A stretch of 64,000 bases of DNA. It comes from Aminobacter anthyllidis. Its GTDB lineage: Bacteria; Pseudomonadota; Alphaproteobacteria; Rhizobiales; Rhizobiaceae. Each line of letters begins with the position of its first letter. Within the stretch, counting starts at the first letter, position 1. Position numbers and translations under genes: made by a program. The notes beneath the pieces are model-generated. The model worked only from the letters and a program-made list of their open reading frames with translations, did not search any database and was not told the origin of the DNA. The stretch lies in contig NZ_JAFLWW010000005.1 of the NCBI RefSeq assembly GCF_018555685.1, positions 310,001 to 374,000 on the forward strand, written 5' to 3'. Below, piece by piece: positions 52,172-64,000 of this stretch.

Positions 52172-52630
52172 ATGGGTATGTCAGTTAGCGCGGGCGGTTC
52201 GGGCCGCGGCGGGCGCGGCCACCGGCGGCGCGGCCGCCATCACGGCCTGATGTCCGAAATCAACGTCACGCCGTTCGTCGACGTCATGCTGGTGCTGCTC
52301 ATCATCTTCATGGTGGCAGCGCCGCTGATGACCGTCGGCGTACCGATCGACCTGCCCGAGACCGCAGCCAAGGCGCTGAACTCGGAAACGCAGCCGATCA
52401 CCATTTCGATCAACGAAGCCGGCCAGATCCACATCCAGGAAACCGAGATCCCGATCGAGGAAGTCGTCGCCAAGCTCGGTGCCATCGCCAAGGCCGGCTA
52501 CGAGGAACGCATCTACGTGCGCGGCGACAAGACCGCCGACTACGGCACGGTGATGAAGGTCATGGCCCGCATCCAGGCCGCCGGTTACAACAAGATCGGC
52601 CTCGTCACGCTGCAGGAACAGGACCAGTAG
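52172..52630 (+). CDS. tolR: Tol-Pal proton-channel subunit TolR
   Basis: A 152-aa ExbD-like protein. A Gly/Arg-rich N-terminus precedes MSEINVTPFVDVMLVLLIIF, which carries the membrane Asp that conducts protons (FVDVMLVL). The periplasmic domain ends with VMARIQAAGYNKIGLVTLQ. The Gly/Arg-rich start is longer than in E. coli but common in rhizobia. It is followed 8 nt later by tolA. Confidence 0.96.
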   Translation: MGMSVSAGGSGRGGRGHRRRGRHHGLMSEINVTPFVDVMLVLLIIFMVAAPLMTVGVPIDLPETAAKALNSETQPITISINEAGQIHIQETEIPIEEVVAKLGAIAKAGYEERIYVRGDKTADYGTVMKVMARIQAAGYNKIGLVTLQEQDQ

Positions 52631-52638
52631 CCCGCAAA

Positions 52639-53709
52639 ATGAAGACCGGCCTCACGACATCTGTGGTTTTGCATGCGGCGGTGCTGGGCTTCGGCCTGTT
52701 TACGCTGTCTGCGCCCAGCGCCCTCGAAGTCGCCGACGTCGAGGCGTTCCCGGTCGACATCGTGCCGGTCGAATCGATCACCCAGATCCAGAAGGGCGAC
52801 AAGAAGGCCCCGGCCAACGAAAAGCCGGCACCCAAGCCGACGAGCCGTCCCGACATCGTGCCGGACGCCCAGAATGTCGGCGACAACAAGACCGACAGCG
52901 ACAAGCCGCCGACGCCCGAGCCGACGCAAAAGGAAGTCGACGTTGCAGCTGCTCCGCCGCCCTCGCCCAAGCCTGAGCCGAAGCCGACACCGGTCGAGCA
53001 GCCCAAGCCCGAGCCGGTGAAGCAGGCCGAGCCCAAGCCGACCCCCGTGCCGGCAACGGAAGTGACGCCGCAGCCGCAGCCCAAGCAGGAGGTCAAGCCC
53101 GACCCGGTGGCCGAGACGATCGTCTCCGACCAGGCCGAGGCCGAAGCCGTCAAGCTGCCCGAAAACGCCCCGGCGCCTGAAGCCAAGCCGCAGCCGCCCC
53201 AGGCGCAGACGGCCAAGACGCCGGAGCGCAAGCAGGAAGACAAGCAGACCCAGCAGGCGGCCTCCAAGCCGAAGTCTGAAGAGAAGGAATTCAACGCCGA
53301 CGAGGTCGCAGCTCTGCTCAACAAGCAGAAGCCATCGGGCGGCGGCGCCAAGCGCTCGACCGACCAGGCCTCGCTGGGCGGCAAGAAGGACACCGGCGGC
53401 AACAAGCTGAGCCAGAGCGAGATGGACGCGCTTCGCGGCCAGGTCCAGCGCTGCTGGAACGTTCCGGCGGGCGCCATGGACGGCGGCGGCCTCAAGGTTT
53501 CCATCCAGTTCAATCTCACGCCGAGCGGCGAGATCGAGGGACGACCGGAGATCATCTCCGGCGGCGGCTCGGCCGGTATCGAGCGCGCAGCAGCTGAATC
53601 GGCGCGCCGCGCCGTCCTCCAGTGCGCCCCATACAATCTGCCGGCTGACAAATATGCCGGCGGCTGGGATCAAGTCATCGTCAATTTCGACCCGAGCGAA
53701 ATGTTCTGA
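52639..53709 (+). CDS. tolA: Tol-Pal energy transducer TolA
   Basis: A 356-aa protein with one N-terminal membrane helix (TTSVVLHAAVLGFGLFTL, including the S-x3-H motif that contacts TolQR), a Pro/Lys/Glu-rich stalk (~50-240, many PKPEP repeats) and a C-terminal TonB-like domain (~250-356: LRGQVQRCWNVPAGAMDGGG, RAVLQCAPYNLPADKY, VNFDPSEMF) that binds TolB/Pal. The two cysteines of the C-domain are conserved. The proline-rich stalk makes it a likely EF-P client. Confidence 0.93.
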   Translation: MKTGLTTSVVLHAAVLGFGLFTLSAPSALEVADVEAFPVDIVPVESITQIQKGDKKAPANEKPAPKPTSRPDIVPDAQNVGDNKTDSDKPPTPEPTQKEVDVAAAPPPSPKPEPKPTPVEQPKPEPVKQAEPKPTPVPATEVTPQPQPKQEVKPDPVAETIVSDQAEAEAVKLPENAPAPEAKPQPPQAQTAKTPERKQEDKQTQQAASKPKSEEKEFNADEVAALLNKQKPSGGGAKRSTDQASLGGKKDTGGNKLSQSEMDALRGQVQRCWNVPAGAMDGGGLKVSIQFNLTPSGEIEGRPEIISGGGSAGIERAAAESARRAVLQCAPYNLPADKYAGGWDQVIVNFDPSEMF

Positions 53710-53747
53710 GCGCCAACGCGCTCACCCGGAACTAAGAGGCCTATCTA

Positions 53748-55064
53748 ATGAAGCATGTAATCAAAGCGATCCTTCTGATCGGCGCCATGGCGAGCGGCAT
53801 GACCGCGTTTGCTACCTTGCCCGCACGCGCGCTGGTCGAGATCGACGTCAACAAGGGCAATGTCGAGCCGCTGCCGATCGCCATCACCGACTTCCTGTCG
53901 GGCGATGCGATGGGTGCCGAGATCGCCGGCATCGTCGCCGCCGACCTGCAACGCTCGGGCCTGTTCGCGCCGATCGACAAGGGCGCCTTCATCGAAAAGA
54001 TCTCCAACCCGGACGTCGCGCCGCGCTTTGAAGACTGGAAGGTCATCAACGCCCAGGCGCTGGTCACCGGCCGCGTCAGCCATGAGGCCGACGGCAGGCT
54101 CAAGGCCGAGTTCCGGCTGTGGGACACCTTCGCCGGCCAGCAGCTTGCCGGCGAGCAGTTCTTCGCCAACAAGGCCAATTCGCGCCGCATCGCCCACATC
54201 ATCGCCGACGCGATCTATGAGCGCCTGACCGGCGAAAAGGGCTACTTCGACACCCGCGTCGTGTTCATCGACGAGTCGGGCGCCAAGACCGCGCGCAAGA
54301 AGCGCCTCGCCATCATGGACCAGGACGGCGCCAATGTGCGCTACCTCTCCGACGGCCGTTCGATGGCGATGACCCCGCGCTTTTCGCCGACGCGCCAGGA
54401 AATCACCTACATGTCCTACGAGAGCGGACAGCCGCAGGTCTATCTGTTGCAGATCGAGACCGGCCAGCGCGAACTCGTCGGCAACTTCCCCGGCATGACC
54501 TTTGCACCGCGCTTTTCGCCTGACGGCCAGAAGGTAATCATGAGCCTGCTGCGCGACGACGGCAATTCCAACATTTTCTCGATGGACCTGCGCAGCCGCA
54601 CCACCACGCGCCTGACCAATTCCAGCGCCATCGACACCTCGCCGTCCTATTCGCCCGACGGTTCCAAGGTGGTCTTCACCTCCGACCGTGGCGGCCAGCC
54701 GCAGATCTACATCATGGGCGCGGACGGTTCGGGCCAGACCCGCGTCTCCTTCGGCGGCGGCAGCTACTCGACGCCGGTCTGGTCGCCGCGCGGCGACCTG
54801 ATCGCCTTCACCAAACAGTCGGGCGGCCAATTCCAGATCGGCGTGATGAAGACCGACGGTTCGGGCGAACGCATCCTGTCGACGGGCTTCCAGCAGGAAG
54901 GCCCGACCTGGGCGCCGAACGGCCGTGTCGTGATGTTCTTCCGCGACCAGCCCGGCGGCGGCGGCCCCAAGCTCTACTCGGTCGACCTCACCGGCCGCAA
55001 CGAACAGGCGATCCCGACCTCGGGCTTTGCCTCGGATCCGGCCTGGTCGCCACTGCTCGATTAG
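53748..55064 (+). CDS. tolB: Tol-Pal periplasmic protein TolB
   Basis: A 438-aa periplasmic beta-propeller with an N-terminal signal ([22 protein letters not shown]). The N-domain ([20 protein letters not shown]) is followed by six blades of SPDG/GxP repeats, for example [18 protein letters not shown] and [20 protein letters not shown]. It binds Pal and TolA and recycles Pal during division. A strong terminator follows. Confidence 0.96.
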   Translation: MKHVIKAILLIGAMASGMTAFATLPARALVEIDVNKGNVEPLPIAITDFLSGDAMGAEIAGIVAADLQRSGLFAPIDKGAFIEKISNPDVAPRFEDWKVINAQALVTGRVSHEADGRLKAEFRLWDTFAGQQLAGEQFFANKANSRRIAHIIADAIYERLTGEKGYFDTRVVFIDESGAKTARKKRLAIMDQDGANVRYLSDGRSMAMTPRFSPTRQEITYMSYESGQPQVYLLQIETGQRELVGNFPGMTFAPRFSPDGQKVIMSLLRDDGNSNIFSMDLRSRTTTRLTNSSAIDTSPSYSPDGSKVVFTSDRGGQPQIYIMGADGSGQTRVSFGGGSYSTPVWSPRGDLIAFTKQSGGQFQIGVMKTDGSGERILSTGFQQEGPTWAPNGRVVMFFRDQPGGGGPKLYSVDLTGRNEQAIPTSGFASDPAWSPLLD

Positions 55065-55108
55065 GAACCATCGTTAACCTTCCCTTGTGAAGGCGCGACT
55101 AATGGACC

Positions 55109-55145
55109 AGGCGGCGTCATTTGCCCAATGACGCCGCCTTTCTGC
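55109..55145 (+). terminator. Rho-independent terminator after tolB
   Basis: Perfect 12-bp stem aggcggcgtcat / atgacgccgcct with a ttgccca loop, then a mildly T-rich tail. It splits tolQRAB from pal, which must have its own promoter. Confidence 0.8.
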
Positions 55146-55314
55146 CGTATTTTCGCCTACGGTGCGCGGCGAAGTGCATGTTCGACGACTGCCGTATGCG
55201 GGGACGCTACAGCGAGCGGCAACGAATTTTTAACCATGTTCATTGAATGCCGGTTAACCCCAACGTGGTTACTGGATGTTCAACGAAATCACTCGAATGC
55301 GAAGGAGAGGCTGG

Positions 55315-55824
55315 ATGCGCCGTATCGCAAAATTTGCAACCAACCCTGTGGTCGTGGCCCTGATCGCCTCTCTGGCGATTGCCGGCTGCGCCTCGAAGAA
55401 AACCCCTAACAACGCGGCCGATCTTGGCCTCGGCGGCAGCGCCGGCTCGGCAACGCCTGGCTCGTCGCAGGACTTCACCGTCAATGTCGGCGACCGTATC
55501 TTCTTTGACACCGACTCCTCGTCGGTTCGCGCCGACGCGCAGGGCATCCTGAGCCGCCAGGCGCAGTGGCTGAACAAGTACGGCCAGTACGCCGTCGTTG
55601 TCGAAGGCCATGCCGACGAACGCGGCACCCGCGAATACAACCTGGCTCTCGGTGCGCGTCGCGCCGCTGCCGCCCGCGACTACCTGATCTCGCAGGGCGT
55701 TGCCTCGAACCGCCTGAAGACGATTTCCTACGGCAAGGAACGTCCGGTCGCGGTTTGCGACGACATTTCCTGCTGGTCGCAGAACCGTCGCGCCGTCACG
55801 ACGCTCTCGGGCGCCGGCAGCTGA
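55315..55824 (+). CDS. pal: Peptidoglycan-associated lipoprotein Pal
   Basis: A 169-aa outer-membrane lipoprotein. The signal peptide ends in the lipobox IAGC (Cys27 or so), then a short linker and the OmpA-like domain (RIFFDTDSSSV, VVVEGHADERGTREYNLAL, RAAAARDYLISQGV, QNRRAVTTLS) that binds meso-DAP peptidoglycan. The start at 55315 follows AAGGAGAGGCTGG; an ATG 13 codons upstream is less likely. Two TTAACC elements lie upstream. Confidence 0.95.
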   Translation: MRRIAKFATNPVVVALIASLAIAGCASKKTPNNAADLGLGGSAGSATPGSSQDFTVNVGDRIFFDTDSSSVRADAQGILSRQAQWLNKYGQYAVVVEGHADERGTREYNLALGARRAAAARDYLISQGVASNRLKTISYGKERPVAVCDDISCWSQNRRAVTTLSGAGS

Positions 55825-55851
55825 GCCGCGCGACTGCCACCAAATTGAACG

Positions 55852-55878
55852 AAAGGCGGTCTTCGGGCCGCCTTTTGC
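55852..55878 (+). terminator. Rho-independent terminator after pal
   Basis: Stem aaaggcgg / ccgccttt with a tcttcggg loop and a short T tail. Confidence 0.75.
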
Positions 55879-55983
55879 TTATCTGGCGGTCTGAAACAAA
55901 ATTTGGCCGAAGTCTCCGGTCCTGATAAATGACGAGAGCGCATCGGCGCAAAGCAACCAATTCTCTTCCACGGCGAGAGGCTA

Positions 55984-57036
55984 ATGCATTTTCGATCAAT
56001 CCTGAGTGGCACACTTGCCATCTTCCTTCTGTCGGGGGCCGCGGCGCATGCGCGCGACGGCCTTGGCATCGACTTCCCAAAGATCGGCCTGCCGGGCGTT
56101 TTCGGCAGCAAGACTGAGAGCACCGAAGCTCCGATCCAGCTCGCCCAGGCGGGCGATCCGCGCGTCACCACGCTCGAAGAGGAAATCCGCAAGCTCAACG
56201 GCTCCATCGAGGAGCTGAACTTCCAGATCCTGCAGATGCAGGAGCAGATGCGGAAAATGCAGGAAGACAACGAGTTCCGCTTCCAGGAGCTTGAAGGCGG
56301 CGGGCAGAAGAAGTCCGACGCAACAGGCAAGACCAACAGCTCGATCGTTGAGGCGCCCACGGCGCCTCAACCCGGTGCGGCGCAGACCGCGACCGCTCCG
56401 GCCGCCGGCGGAAACAGCGTCGGAGAGGTGATTACCGAATCCGGCACCGGCGAGCCCGGTGCCGTAACCGGCGGAGGTACCGGCGCGCCGCCGACGACGT
56501 TCGGCACCATCACCGTCGATGCCAATGGCAACGTCGTGTCCGACACCGCCAACCCGCAGGCAGCAGCTCCGGCCCAGCCGCAGGCGCCTGTCGCGGCACA
56601 GCCGGCCCAGCCGAAAGCCAACGGCACCGCCGTAGCCGCTTTGCCCGACACCAACGATCCCGACGAGCTTTACCGCAACTCCTACCAGTTCGTGCTTTCC
56701 GGCGACTACACCACCGCCGAACAGGGTTTTCGCGACCATATCTCGCGTTTCCCCGCCGACCCCAAGACCGCCGACGCCCGCTTCTGGCTGGGCGAGTCGC
56801 TGCTCGGCCAAAAGAAGTATCGCGATGCGGCCGAGATTTTCCTGTCCGCCAGCAAGGAATACCCGAAGTCCAAGAAAGCGCCTGAAATGATGCTCAAGCT
56901 CGGCGTGTCGCTGGTCGGCCTGAAGCAGCACGAAGTCGCCTGCGCCACCTTCGGCGAGATCGGCAAGCGTTATTCCGACGTCTCCGGCGCGATCAAGGAG
57001 CGGGTCAAGCAGGAACGGGCTCTCGCCGCGTGCTGA
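55984..57036 (+). CDS. cpoB: Tol-Pal-associated periplasmic protein CpoB (YbgF)
   Basis: A 350-aa periplasmic protein: signal peptide ([19 protein letters not shown]), a trimeric coiled coil (~55-100, [20 protein letters not shown]), a long Ala/Pro/Gly-rich linker (~110-220) and C-terminal TPR repeats (~225-345: [60 protein letters not shown]). CpoB links peptidoglycan synthesis with Tol-driven constriction. Its end overlaps tilS by 7 nt. Confidence 0.92.
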   Translation: MHFRSILSGTLAIFLLSGAAAHARDGLGIDFPKIGLPGVFGSKTESTEAPIQLAQAGDPRVTTLEEEIRKLNGSIEELNFQILQMQEQMRKMQEDNEFRFQELEGGGQKKSDATGKTNSSIVEAPTAPQPGAAQTATAPAAGGNSVGEVITESGTGEPGAVTGGGTGAPPTTFGTITVDANGNVVSDTANPQAAAPAQPQAPVAAQPAQPKANGTAVAALPDTNDPDELYRNSYQFVLSGDYTTAEQGFRDHISRFPADPKTADARFWLGESLLGQKKYRDAAEIFLSASKEYPKSKKAPEMMLKLGVSLVGLKQHEVACATFGEIGKRYSDVSGAIKERVKQERALAAC

Positions 57037-58379
57037 CGCAGCCGATCGACGCCGTTTTTTATCAAGACTTTTCCGAGTTCGACTTCGCCTCGCACACAAC
57101 GATTGTCGCAGCGGTATCAGGCGGCAGCGACTCGACAGCGCTTCTTCTTCTTCTCAAATCGCATCTCGACCGGCACGCGCCCGCGACGCAGCTTCTCGCC
57201 GTGACCGTCGACCACGCGCTGCGGCCCGGTTCCAGCGCCGAGGCCCACCAGGTGGCACAGCTTTGCGCGCGCCACGGCATCGGCCACCGCACGATGCGCT
57301 GGACCGGCGACAAGCCGTCGACTGGCATCGCCGCCGCTGCGCGCGACGCGCGCTACGATCTCCTGGCAGAAGCCGCATGCGATGCGGGAGCGACAATCAT
57401 CGTCACCGGCCACACCGCCGACGACCAGGCCGAAACGGTGCTGATGCGCGGTGCTCGCGGCACGGGCCGTGGCAGCGCTGGCATGGCGCCGGCGACGCTT
57501 TTCGATGGCGACACCTGGATCGTCCGGCCCCTGCTTGGCCAACGCCGTGACAGACTGCGCGAGGTGCTCCGGGCGCGCGGCACGGGCTGGCTCGACGACC
57601 CCACCAACACCAACCAGGCCTATGAGCGGCCGCGCATGCGGCTGTCGCTGCAACAGGGCGGCGAGCAGTATGTCGAGGACGCCCTTGCCGAAGCGCGGCT
57701 GGCCGGCGCCGCGCGGATCGAACTGGGCGCGCGGGGCGCAGCACTCATCACCGAACATGCAAGCCGCGTCAGCCCCGGCCTGCTGCGCCTCGAAACGGCA
57801 TTCGCGCACGCGCCCGACAGGGACGCGGCGGCTTATGCATTGCGCATCCTGGTCGCTGTTGCCGGAGGGTTGTCGCATTTGCCCGACGAGGCACGTGTCC
57901 AGAACCTGCTGGCGCGTCTGGCGGACCGACCGGCTAACCAAAAACCGGCCCGCGCCACATTGTCGCGCGCGCTCGTGGACATCAGGCGCACCGGCATTTT
58001 TGTGCTGCGCGAGGGGCGTGGATTGCCGCTGGCAGCGCCATTGGCATCAGGTATCTGGGACGGCCGCTACGGGCTCTTGCCGCCGGAAGAAGCAACAGAA
58101 TTGACCATCGCGCCACTGGGTGTTGGCGCGGCCTCGGCCATGTCAGTGGAAGCTAATGCGCCGCAAAGTCTTGTCAGGTCTGCACTTGCGGCCGAGCCCG
58201 CCTTGTGGCGCGGCCAAACATTGGCCGGCTTGGCATTTCTAACGAATGCTGACGCGGTGGCCGCTCCTTGGGCGCGTTTCCTGCCGGGCTTCGATCTGGC
58301 CCCGGCCCGGGCCGTGCAAAAGCTGATTGGCGGGCGCCCGATCCCGGCCTCGCCATGCCGCGGTCACATTGGTGTTTGA
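57030..58379 (+). CDS. tilS: tRNA(Ile)-lysidine synthetase TilS
   Basis: A 449-aa enzyme that attaches lysine to C34 of tRNA-Ile(CAU), letting it read AUA. The PP-loop ATPase motif is [17 protein letters not shown] (~27-43); [14 protein letters not shown] and [14 protein letters not shown] follow in the family order. The GTG start at 57030 overlaps cpoB by 7 nt, indicating translational coupling. It is followed by ftsH after 110 nt, the usual order in alphaproteobacteria. Confidence 0.93.
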   Translation: MLTQPIDAVFYQDFSEFDFASHTTIVAAVSGGSDSTALLLLLKSHLDRHAPATQLLAVTVDHALRPGSSAEAHQVAQLCARHGIGHRTMRWTGDKPSTGIAAAARDARYDLLAEAACDAGATIIVTGHTADDQAETVLMRGARGTGRGSAGMAPATLFDGDTWIVRPLLGQRRDRLREVLRARGTGWLDDPTNTNQAYERPRMRLSLQQGGEQYVEDALAEARLAGAARIELGARGAALITEHASRVSPGLLRLETAFAHAPDRDAAAYALRILVAVAGGLSHLPDEARVQNLLARLADRPANQKPARATLSRALVDIRRTGIFVLREGRGLPLAAPLASGIWDGRYGLLPPEEATELTIAPLGVGAASAMSVEANAPQSLVRSALAAEPALWRGQTLAGLAFLTNADAVAAPWARFLPGFDLAPARAVQKLIGGRPIPASPCRGHIGV

Positions 58380-58381
58380 CC

Positions 58382-58396
58382 TTAACCGAGACTTAG
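58382..58396. promoter_or_regulatory. Near-consensus CtrA box before ftsH
   Basis: TTAA-N7-TTAG, seven of eight positions, right after the tilS stop and 94 nt before the ftsH start. A single such match is expected by chance a few times in a window this size. Confidence 0.3.
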
Positions 58397-58489
58397 GGAC
58401 GTGCTTGGCAATGTGGGAGCCCGTGCCTATGTTAGGGGCAAGCTTACTCTCACCATACGCGTTCCCCACGAACGCCAACGGGATACTCG

Positions 58490-60424
<1,935 letters not shown>

Positions 60425-60450
60425 GGCGTCAACGCCGGTACTGAATGAAA

Positions 60451-60482
60451 AACGCCGCTGGGAAAGCCCGGCGGCGTTTTTG
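60451..60482 (+). terminator. Rho-independent terminator after ftsH
   Basis: Stem aacgccgctggg / cccggcggcgtt with an aaag loop and a T5 tail. Confidence 0.85.
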
Positions 60483-60629
60483 CATTCCGGATCCGCCGAC
60501 AAGCAAGCTCCATCCATGCTCCAAGCCGCCGCCAAGCTTTCGCCGAAGTTGTAGGCGCGCATGCCGCCCATGCCGGGGGCGTCCGAATCGCGTTCGATCG
60601 GCAGGCCGCCACGGAAAGCGGGATGGATC

Positions 60630-61799
60630 ATGACCTCAACGCGTCGTTCATTGCTCAAACTGGGACTGGCCGGATTGCTCATGCCTCAAGGACATCTGGT
60701 TTTCGCCAGCGAACAAAAGAACCAGTCGTTCCAAGCCTGGCGCCGCGAGTTCGAAGCCGGCATTCCCGCCAGGATGAAAGCCGCAAATGTTGCAGGCGCG
60801 GCAATGGCAATCGCGTCCAGGCAAAACGCTGCGCTCTATGGCGGCGCATTCGGCTTCGCCGACCTGAAACAGCAGCGAAAGCTCACCGTCGACACCCCGA
60901 TGCATCTGGCTTCCGTCAGCAAGCTTTTCACGGCTTCCGCCCTTGTGCAGCTGTTTGAGCGCCAGGGACACGACCTGCACGGCGACATCAACGATTTCAT
61001 CGATTTTCAGGTCCGCAACCCGCACCATCCGGAGCTGCCGATCACGCCGCATCACCTGCTGACCCATACATCCAGCATTTTCGATGAAGGCCATGGCGAC
61101 GTGTCTTTCCCGGGCGATCCGACGCAAAGCCTGTCGGATTTCCTGAGGGACTATCTTGTGAAAGGCGGCAGCGCCTACGCGCCAGAGACCTCCTTTCTCA
61201 AGGCGAAGCCGGGCGCGAAGTGGGAATACAGCAACGTCGCCATCGCGCTCGCCGGCTACGTCGTCGAGCGCGTCAGCGGAACGAGCTTCCCTGCCTACGT
61301 GAAGGACAACATTCTCGACCCGCTCGACGTGGACAATGCCCATTGGTACCTGAGAGAGTTCCAGCCCGAGTTGCTTGCCAAGCCCTACACGTTCGAGGGC
61401 GGCGTGTTCGTCGAGCTGCCGCAGCAAGGCTATCCCGACGTTCCCGCCGGAATGCTGCGCTGCTCGGTAAGCGATCTCGCAAGATCGCTGCATGCCATGC
61501 TGGGCGGAGGCCCGAACGCCATCCTGTCCCAGCGGGCATCAGCCGAAATGCTGCGCCGGCAGGTCGATGCGAAGATCTACCCATATCAGGGGCTCGGCTG
61601 GACCGAGGAGGAAACCGCGAGCCGCAAGGTTGTCGGCCACACCGGCAGCGACAACGGTGCGTCCAACATCGTCGCCCTGTCGCAAGACAACAGCCACGTG
61701 GCGGCCCTTCTCATGAACAACGATGGGACCCCGGAGAGCGGTGCGTTTCGCGCTTCGGTGATCGACGACCTGCTGGTTGGTGCAAAGCTTGCGGGGTGA
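60630..61799 (+). CDS. Tat-exported beta-lactamase-fold serine hydrolase (class C-like)
   Basis: A 389-aa enzyme with a twin-arginine signal (TSTRRSLLKLGLAGLL, RR at 5-6). The serine-hydrolase motifs are intact: SVSK (the SxxK nucleophile in HLASVSKLFTASALV), YSN in WEYSNVAIALAGYVVERV, and VVGHTGSDNGASN, where HTG stands for KTG. This pattern fits esterases, D-aminopeptidases and class C-like PBPs as well as AmpC; true beta-lactamase activity is not implied. It sits in the gap between ftsH and glmM, which are usually adjacent, so it is probably a later insertion. Confidence 0.85.
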   Translation: MTSTRRSLLKLGLAGLLMPQGHLVFASEQKNQSFQAWRREFEAGIPARMKAANVAGAAMAIASRQNAALYGGAFGFADLKQQRKLTVDTPMHLASVSKLFTASALVQLFERQGHDLHGDINDFIDFQVRNPHHPELPITPHHLLTHTSSIFDEGHGDVSFPGDPTQSLSDFLRDYLVKGGSAYAPETSFLKAKPGAKWEYSNVAIALAGYVVERVSGTSFPAYVKDNILDPLDVDNAHWYLREFQPELLAKPYTFEGGVFVELPQQGYPDVPAGMLRCSVSDLARSLHAMLGGGPNAILSQRASAEMLRRQVDAKIYPYQGLGWTEEETASRKVVGHTGSDNGASNIVALSQDNSHVAALLMNNDGTPESGAFRASVIDDLLVGAKLAG

Positions 61800-61841
61800 A
61801 CCGTTACGATCCTACGGGCGGCGTTTTTTGCTATCGCAAGG

Positions 61842-62210
61842 CTACCCCAATCCAATTTGGATTTTGTCTGGCTCCAATAGGCGATTTACCCAAATTCGAA
61901 CGCGCGTTTCAACGGTGGTCACCTGCATACTCATGATTTCGGGCATGTTGGCGTCGAAAATGATGACCAGGCTACTTTGGGTATTCAGCATCCCATCATA
62001 GATCGGCTTCTCGGGCCTTTCGACGTCAACAGCCCGTCCCAAGAAGACCGCAGTATCTCCGTTTTGAGCATAGAGGCAGGACACATTGAGACAATCTCTT
62101 GAGGCGCGAACTGTTCTCAGTTCGCCGCCTATTGGCACCTCGACATTCCTCGATCCGGCTATGTAGAAGCTGCAGTATTCTGGCGCAATGCGCCGATACA
62201 AGATCGGCAT
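61842..62210 (-). CDS. Hypothetical protein, low-GC accessory ORF
   Basis: A 122-aa ORF with AGGA 8-10 nt before its ATG. The protein is soluble and beta-rich (CSFYIAGSRNVEVPIGGELR, DGMLNTQSSLVIIFDANMPE, TTVETRVRIWVNRLLEP) with four cysteines. I do not recognise a family. Base composition is visibly more AT-rich than in the flanking core genes, suggesting recent acquisition or relaxed selection. It may be the downstream partner of the small membrane ORF at 62262-62450, or both may be pieces of one broken gene. Confidence 0.45.
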   Translation of the reverse strand: MPILYRRIAPEYCSFYIAGSRNVEVPIGGELRTVRASRDCLNVSCLYAQNGDTAVFLGRAVDVERPEKPIYDGMLNTQSSLVIIFDANMPEIMSMQVTTVETRVRIWVNRLLEPDKIQIGLG

Positions 62211-62261
62211 TTGTCGATCCTACTTTCAATTCGGGAATAATCTCCCATCGAACAGGGCCAC

Positions 62262-62450
62262 TTATATCTCCGACACTACAAGCGTACTGCGAATTGCAGA
62301 AATCTGGAAGAGAACCGCCGTCCCGAGGCAGGCGCATATTGCAGCAAAGCCAGTCGCCAGACGAACAAGAGTGAGATGAGGCCACGGGTACCCGCCCCGA
62401 TGCGACCGCTTCCCCAAAAACCCCAACCCTTTTCTAAGCTTTTGTGACAT
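62262..62450 (-). CDS. Hypothetical small membrane peptide
   Basis: A 62-aa ORF starting [20 protein letters not shown], basic, then one hydrophobic helix ([20 protein letters not shown]). GGTGAG precedes the ATG by 4 nt. It ends 51 nt before the 122-aa ORF. The layout, N-terminal anchor then soluble domain, would also fit a single membrane-anchored protein split by a frameshift. The function is unknown. Confidence 0.4.
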   Translation of the reverse strand: MSQKLRKGLGFLGKRSHRGGYPWPHLTLVRLATGFAAICACLGTAVLFQISAIRSTLVVSEI

Positions 62451-62531
62451 AAACTCACCAAATGTGATGCGTTGGTCGGCCCGGCTTGTGGCAAAGCAAG
62501 CGCGGGTGGACTCCACGGGGACAGGCTAAAC

Positions 62532-63884
<1,353 letters not shown>

Positions 63885-63902
63885 GAAAGCCTCTCAACTA
63901 TG

Positions 63903-63931
63903 AAAAAGCCCGCTTCTGGCGGGCTTTTTTT
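63903..63931 (+). terminator. Rho-independent terminator after glmM
   Basis: Stem gcccgc / gcgggc with flanking A and T runs (aaaaagcccgc ... gcgggcttttttt). The last 69 bases of the window show nothing else. Confidence 0.9.
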
Positions 63932-64000
63932 GTATGTCGAAACTGGCACTGTCCTGCGGCTGAAGTCGGGCGGTTGCCACGGTGGCGCACCACTTCGATA

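Noticed and set aside
60545-60629. Minus-strand peptide (IHPAFRGGLPIERDSDAPGM...) upstream of the serine hydrolase
   Set aside because: It is part of an antisense frame running through ftsH, with no supporting domain or start context.

Overview
The window looks like chromosomal DNA from an alphaproteobacterium of the order Hyphomicrobiales (Rhizobiales), most likely Phyllobacteriaceae (Mesorhizobium/Aminobacter-like). The reasons are the high GC content, rhizobial palindromic repeats, alphaproteobacterial marker genes (rcdA/DUF1465, zinc-free L31, CtrA boxes), and the core order ruvC-ruvA-ruvB / ybgC-tolQRAB-pal-cpoB-tilS-ftsH / glmM. No tRNA, rRNA, CRISPR array, prophage or insertion sequence was recognised. 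Assignments come from reading protein motifs by eye; no database search was possible.

Layout. 1-4.5 kb: 5' end of a MoxR ATPase, a structured non-coding stretch, a rhizobial repeat, a probable 6S RNA followed by its usual partner 5-formyl-THF cyclo-ligase, a YmdB-type phosphodiesterase, a TerC membrane protein and a stand-alone DnaB-like ATPase. 4.5-18 kb: regulator/enzyme sets, each with a visible palindromic operator (ArsR with SRPBCC and VOC; HxlR with GST; TetR with an NmrA-like reductase and DUF1772), plus a MASE1-GGDEF cyclase, YebC, Ddl, L31, an ABC exporter, a VapBC-like toxin-antitoxin pair and an iodotyrosine-deiodinase-like flavoprotein. 18-26 kb: two tandem autotransporters whose barrel-encoding 3' parts are virtually identical, the remnant of a third, and an FAD dehydrogenase. 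26-40 kb: a transglutaminase-like membrane protein, M32 carboxypeptidase, a MotA/MotB-like pair, hemolysin III, SuhB-like phosphatase, EF-P, a Sel1-repeat protein, ThiE, a TauE permease and an acyl-CoA ligase.

40-49 kb is the most unusual part. Two perfect CtrA boxes flank a candidate ~100-nt sRNA and rcdA. The following ruvC-ruvA-ruvB operon is interrupted twice by different AbrB/PIN toxin-antitoxin modules, coupled to ruvA by 13 nt and to ruvB by an overlapping GTGA. Next comes a putative polymorphic toxin (PD-(D/E)XK nuclease tip) with an overlapping presumed immunity gene and a frameshifted second copy of it, then a GH5 glycosidase.

49-64 kb: a methyltransferase, the complete Tol-Pal envelope/cell-division cluster (YbgC, TolQRAB, Pal, CpoB) with near-consensus CtrA boxes upstream, TilS, FtsH, an accessory insert (Tat-dependent beta-lactamase-fold hydrolase and two small low-GC ORFs), and GlmM. 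Cell-cycle control (CtrA, RcdA, Tol-Pal), envelope biogenesis (Ddl, GlmM, Tol-Pal, autotransporters) and toxin systems are the recurring themes.
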